Shown piece by piece: positions 17,547 through 20,058 of a DNA stretch of 20,058 nt. How positions within the stretch are numbered: position 1 is the stretch's first letter; each line of letters opens with the position of its first letter. The translations under genes were made by a program, and so were the position numbers. The notes under the pieces were generated by a model that saw only the letters and a list, made by a program, of their open reading frames with translations, was not told the origin of the DNA and ran no database searches. The DNA comes from Asterionellopsis glacialis (taxonomy: Eukaryota; Bacillariophyta; Plagiogrammaphyceae; Rhaphoneidales; Asterionellopsidaceae), in NCBI GenBank assembly GCA_014885115.2, contig WKLE02001679.1, forward strand, positions 1 through 20,058. The letters run 5' to 3'.

Positions 17547-18526
17547 ATATATTCCTCAATAAAATATAGGTAATCCCAAAATGTTCTGACTTTCTCTGTT
17601 GTTCCTCCGAAACAACCGTCTCTCTGGTTGCAATCGCAGCTACAACGCCAAGCAAAGGAAAGCTTCAATATCTGTTTCTTTTTTGTTTTGTCGAATCCTT
17701 GTTTTTGAAAGAGAGCAAATCCGACTTCGTCGTAAACGAATCTACTCAACCAGTCTACAGTGTAACAAAGATGACTTCAGAAGAGTTCTTAGCGCGATCC
17801 ATCTGATGCTGACACGACAGGATACGTATCGATTGTTCTTTCTTCTTTTCTTGCCCGATAATTGGCTTATGCTGACTGTTGTACATGTACCTGAGATATT
17901 GAGATAACTGATGATAGGTACAGCAAGGTCGTATACCGTACCTGTACGTACGTGTAGAACCTACGAGACAGAGGACAGCAATGGAGGGAGACACCCTGCT
18001 GGAGTGATCATGGCGGGAGTTTCGAGTTCCGGCAAATTTCCGGGGGAGATGAAATAGAGATCGGATATGGGAGGGCAGCATAGAGGGAGCTCTGAAATAT
18101 GATTGCAAAAAAAAACCCGGAAAGTGATCTTAATCCGTGTGATATAATAATCGGATATCCCCTTCGTTATTAGATTCCTTTGGAGATGATTCATTCGACA
18201 TGGCAAAAAGATAATATTATTATTATGTCTCCCTGCCGATTTTCTTTTTTGTATGAACATCTTCTATTTTCCTTCTTTCTGTACGCCGGTACGACATGCC
18301 AAGCATTTTTTGCAAGAAATCACTTAAGGACTCGTTGTTGTATGGGTTTATTATAATTTAGTAAACTTTATCCCCCTAAGAAACCAATAAACGAATTTTT
18401 TTTACACAATGATGGGGTAAGCAATCATCCAACCGCACCCACCGAATAAGATGTCTACATATATTTATATATATCGACATAAAATTCTCTCACGTTTTTC
18501 GCATACATAGATTCATAAATACATAT
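17547..18526. other. Spacer upstream of the F-box gene
   Basis: No gene is recognised. Overlapping open frames on both strands have no motif and look accidental. TATATTTTAT-type sequence just upstream of the F-box gene (about 17548-17570, minus strand) could be its core promoter. A GTACGTACGT-type self-complementary cluster is near 17936-17953. Confidence 0.45.
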
Positions 18527-18646
18527 AAAACTGCACAATCATCTTGACCGCACGAAACATCTCTTGCATTCCCTCTTTCGCTTCATAAAACCACACACTC
18601 ATCTTGACAGTACGAAATATCTCTTGTATTCCCTCTATTGCTTCAC
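18527..18646. repeat. Two tandem copies of a 60-bp unit at the 3' end of the membrane-protein gene
   Basis: 18527-18586 and 18587-18646 align without gaps at 50 of 60 positions, sharing TCATCTTGAC and ATCTCTTG. The second copy ends at the base before the stop codon of the adjacent minus-strand gene (18647), so the repeat begins its 3' untranslated region. Confidence 0.88.
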
Positions 18647-20058
18647 TTACATACCGACCAATCCTTTAACATATCCTAATCCTGCACCAGCATACGAAGT
18701 GATCACTGGGACGCCAAACCATGTAAATGCTCCAGCAGCAGCAACAATGCCACCAATTTTTGCATACGCAACTACATTGGAATCTTTACTAACTTTTGCA
18801 CCGGGGCTATTTTTGTCCAATAAATCTGGACGAGCTGTAGGCTCACCAGCGGGCGCGTCTGTAAATGCCTTGGGATCCACACGAGGGATCATAGTACCCA
18901 CTAAATGTTGTCCTGCCAGTCGGGTCCGATTGTATCCTGCCTCCTTCATGGCCAAGTCTGCTAAAGGCAGTGGATCAGGTTTATAAGGGACGGCATAAGA
19001 TTCCGGCAATGGCTTATCCTTATACCGATCTTGCTTCAAAATAGGAATGTTAGTAATGTACTTTCCAAACATAAATTTCTTGATATCCTTCAATTTCAGG
19101 TTATTTTCCTTCTGGATTCGAAGTTCCTTCACAGCTTCACTTGTTGCCTCTTGCGCCTTGATACGATTGTCCACAATTTTTTGCATCTCCTCTTCTTCTG
19201 TCAATGGCTCAATCTTACTGTAGTAGAAGACATCAACAGCCTTCATCCATGGCCCAAAGACTACCCAAGCAACGATACGTGCTGTCCAACGCATCAAGAA
19301 TATCCATGGAACAAAGAGGAATACGATTGCCAAGACGAAGCATCCCATGGTTAACCAAAAGGCAAAGTATGATTCCTCCCAATAAACAACGTTCCTTACA
19401 ATTCGAACAAGTTTGCAAACCATTGCCAAATATTGTTGAATGGGGAATAAGAATCTTTTCATGGGGTCGATTGAAATCCCACCTGCACTGGTGCCGATTT
19501 CTTCAGCTTCTCCAACCTCAGCCAGTTCCTTTTGGTGTTCTGCTTCTTGTTTCGCAGCCTCGTCAGCTTGCTTCGCAGCAAGACGTTCTGCACGTGCAAG
19601 ACGTTCTGCCCATGCAGCACGGTATGCTTCGGCTTCTTCCTTGTTATGGTTTGGTGGGATATCATCTGGACCAGTGGTCACAGGTTTACCAATCACTAGT
19701 GCTTCCATCATTTCACGGAAGGTCTTGCTGTGGAGCCATGCATCTGGGTTTCGTTGACGCCAGGACATAACAGCTAGAAGCAACCATGAAATCGATCCAA
19801 AGAAAAAGGACGGCATCAAAGAAGGACGCTCTACAAGAATAACTGCACAAATGAATGCAAAGAAGGAATGAAGTGGAAGCTTAATTTCTCGTCCCAATAA
19901 TGGCGAATAATATGTTCCACGCCAAAGAAGGAGTCCTATTATAGCATCTCCGATATGATGTAACAAATTTTTATACGCCAAAAGTTCTTCAACGTATCTG
20001 TTATACAAGCGGTAATGGTGAAAAGCGGCGAAATACATTGGATAGATGAGAACACCGC
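18647..20058 (-). CDS. Multi-pass membrane protein with coiled coil, function unknown (5' partial)
   Basis: The frame is open to the window edge. The first visible Met (20038) is preceded by in-frame GVLIYP, so the true start is probably outside. Numbered from that Met, 463 residues are visible. A hydrophobic pair lies at about 56-92 (FFAFICAVILVE, FFFGSISWLLLAVMSW), then RNPDAWLHSKTF. An Ala/Glu/Lys-rich coiled coil spans about 131-180. A second hydrophobic pair spans about 222-265 (FAFWLTMGCFVLAIVFLFVP), then a charged stretch at 278-320, and a last hydrophobic segment at about 424-448. The paired helices before a short NP-containing motif faintly resemble the C-terminal membrane region of C2-domain (MCTP-type) proteins; any C2 domains would be outside the window. 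That resemblance is weak. Residues about 307-373 are duplicated at 16120-16321. Confidence 0.75.
   Translation of the reverse strand, partial: GVLIYPMYFAAFHHYRLYNRYVEELLAYKNLLHHIGDAIIGLLLWRGTYYSPLLGREIKLPLHSFFAFICAVILVERPSLMPSFFFGSISWLLLAVMSWRQRNPDAWLHSKTFREMMEALVIGKPVTTGPDDIPPNHNKEEAEAYRAAWAERLARAERLAAKQADEAAKQEAEHQKELAEVGEAEEIGTSAGGISIDPMKRFLFPIQQYLAMVCKLVRIVRNVVYWEESYFAFWLTMGCFVLAIVFLFVPWIFLMRWTARIVAWVVFGPWMKAVDVFYYSKIEPLTEEEEMQKIVDNRIKAQEATSEAVKELRIQKENNLKLKDIKKFMFGKYITNIPILKQDRYKDKPLPESYAVPYKPDPLPLADLAMKEAGYNRTRLAGQHLVGTMIPRVDPKAFTDAPAGEPTARPDLLDKNSPGAKVSKDSNVVAYAKIGGIVAAAGAFTWFGVPVITSYAGAGLGYVKGLVGM

Noticed and set aside
17387..18260. Minus- and plus-strand frames upstream of the F-box gene
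   Set aside because: No motif, overlapping each other on both strands; probably chance open frames.
19031..19770. Plus-strand frames up to 188 codons
   Set aside because: Antisense shadows of the membrane-protein gene.

Overview
The window looks like nuclear DNA of a unicellular eukaryote, most likely a diatom or a close stramenopile relative. The signs are: AT-rich spacers, one short GT-AG intron, a leucine-rich-repeat relic with the CPCC/CC tail I associate with diatom LRR proteins, a 2OG-oxygenase/ankyrin protein, telomere-type TTAGGG units, and many mobile-element relics. The assignment rests on protein style, not on a marker gene. There are no rRNA or tRNA genes, CRISPR arrays or bacterial operons.

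Layout. Bases 1-2496 hold a decayed Tc1/mariner-type transposase on the minus strand. A 620-bp non-coding inverted-repeat element sits inside it at 128-747, between the second and third catalytic Asp codons, and carries a large internal hairpin. Bases 2497-5128 have no gene I can defend. A two-exon secreted or ER-type prolyl-4-hydroxylase-like 2OG-Fe(II) oxygenase with C-terminal ankyrin repeats lies at 5129-6745 (minus). From 6746 to about 12780 there is spacer with several coding-like but broken stretches: 7680-8463 plus, 10176-10860 minus and 11940-12361 plus. There are also telomere-like units near 9320.

From 12784 rightwards the window is richer in genes, all on the minus strand. It holds an LRR pseudogene (12784-13411), a membrane-anchored RBR (RING-IBR-RING) E3 ubiquitin ligase (13597-14817), a low-complexity spacer with a (GAT)16 tract, an F-box/LON-like protein (16386-17546), and a multi-pass membrane protein that runs off the right edge (18647-20058). 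A 202-bp copy of part of that last gene lies 2.8 kb away, just downstream of the F-box gene.

The genes do not form one pathway. Two of the four intact ones belong to ubiquitin signalling (an RBR ligase and an F-box substrate adaptor), but their proximity is not evidence of joint function. The most unusual structure is the nested insertion at the left edge: taking it out together with one 4-bp target duplication puts the third catalytic Asp of the host transposase back in frame at normal spacing.
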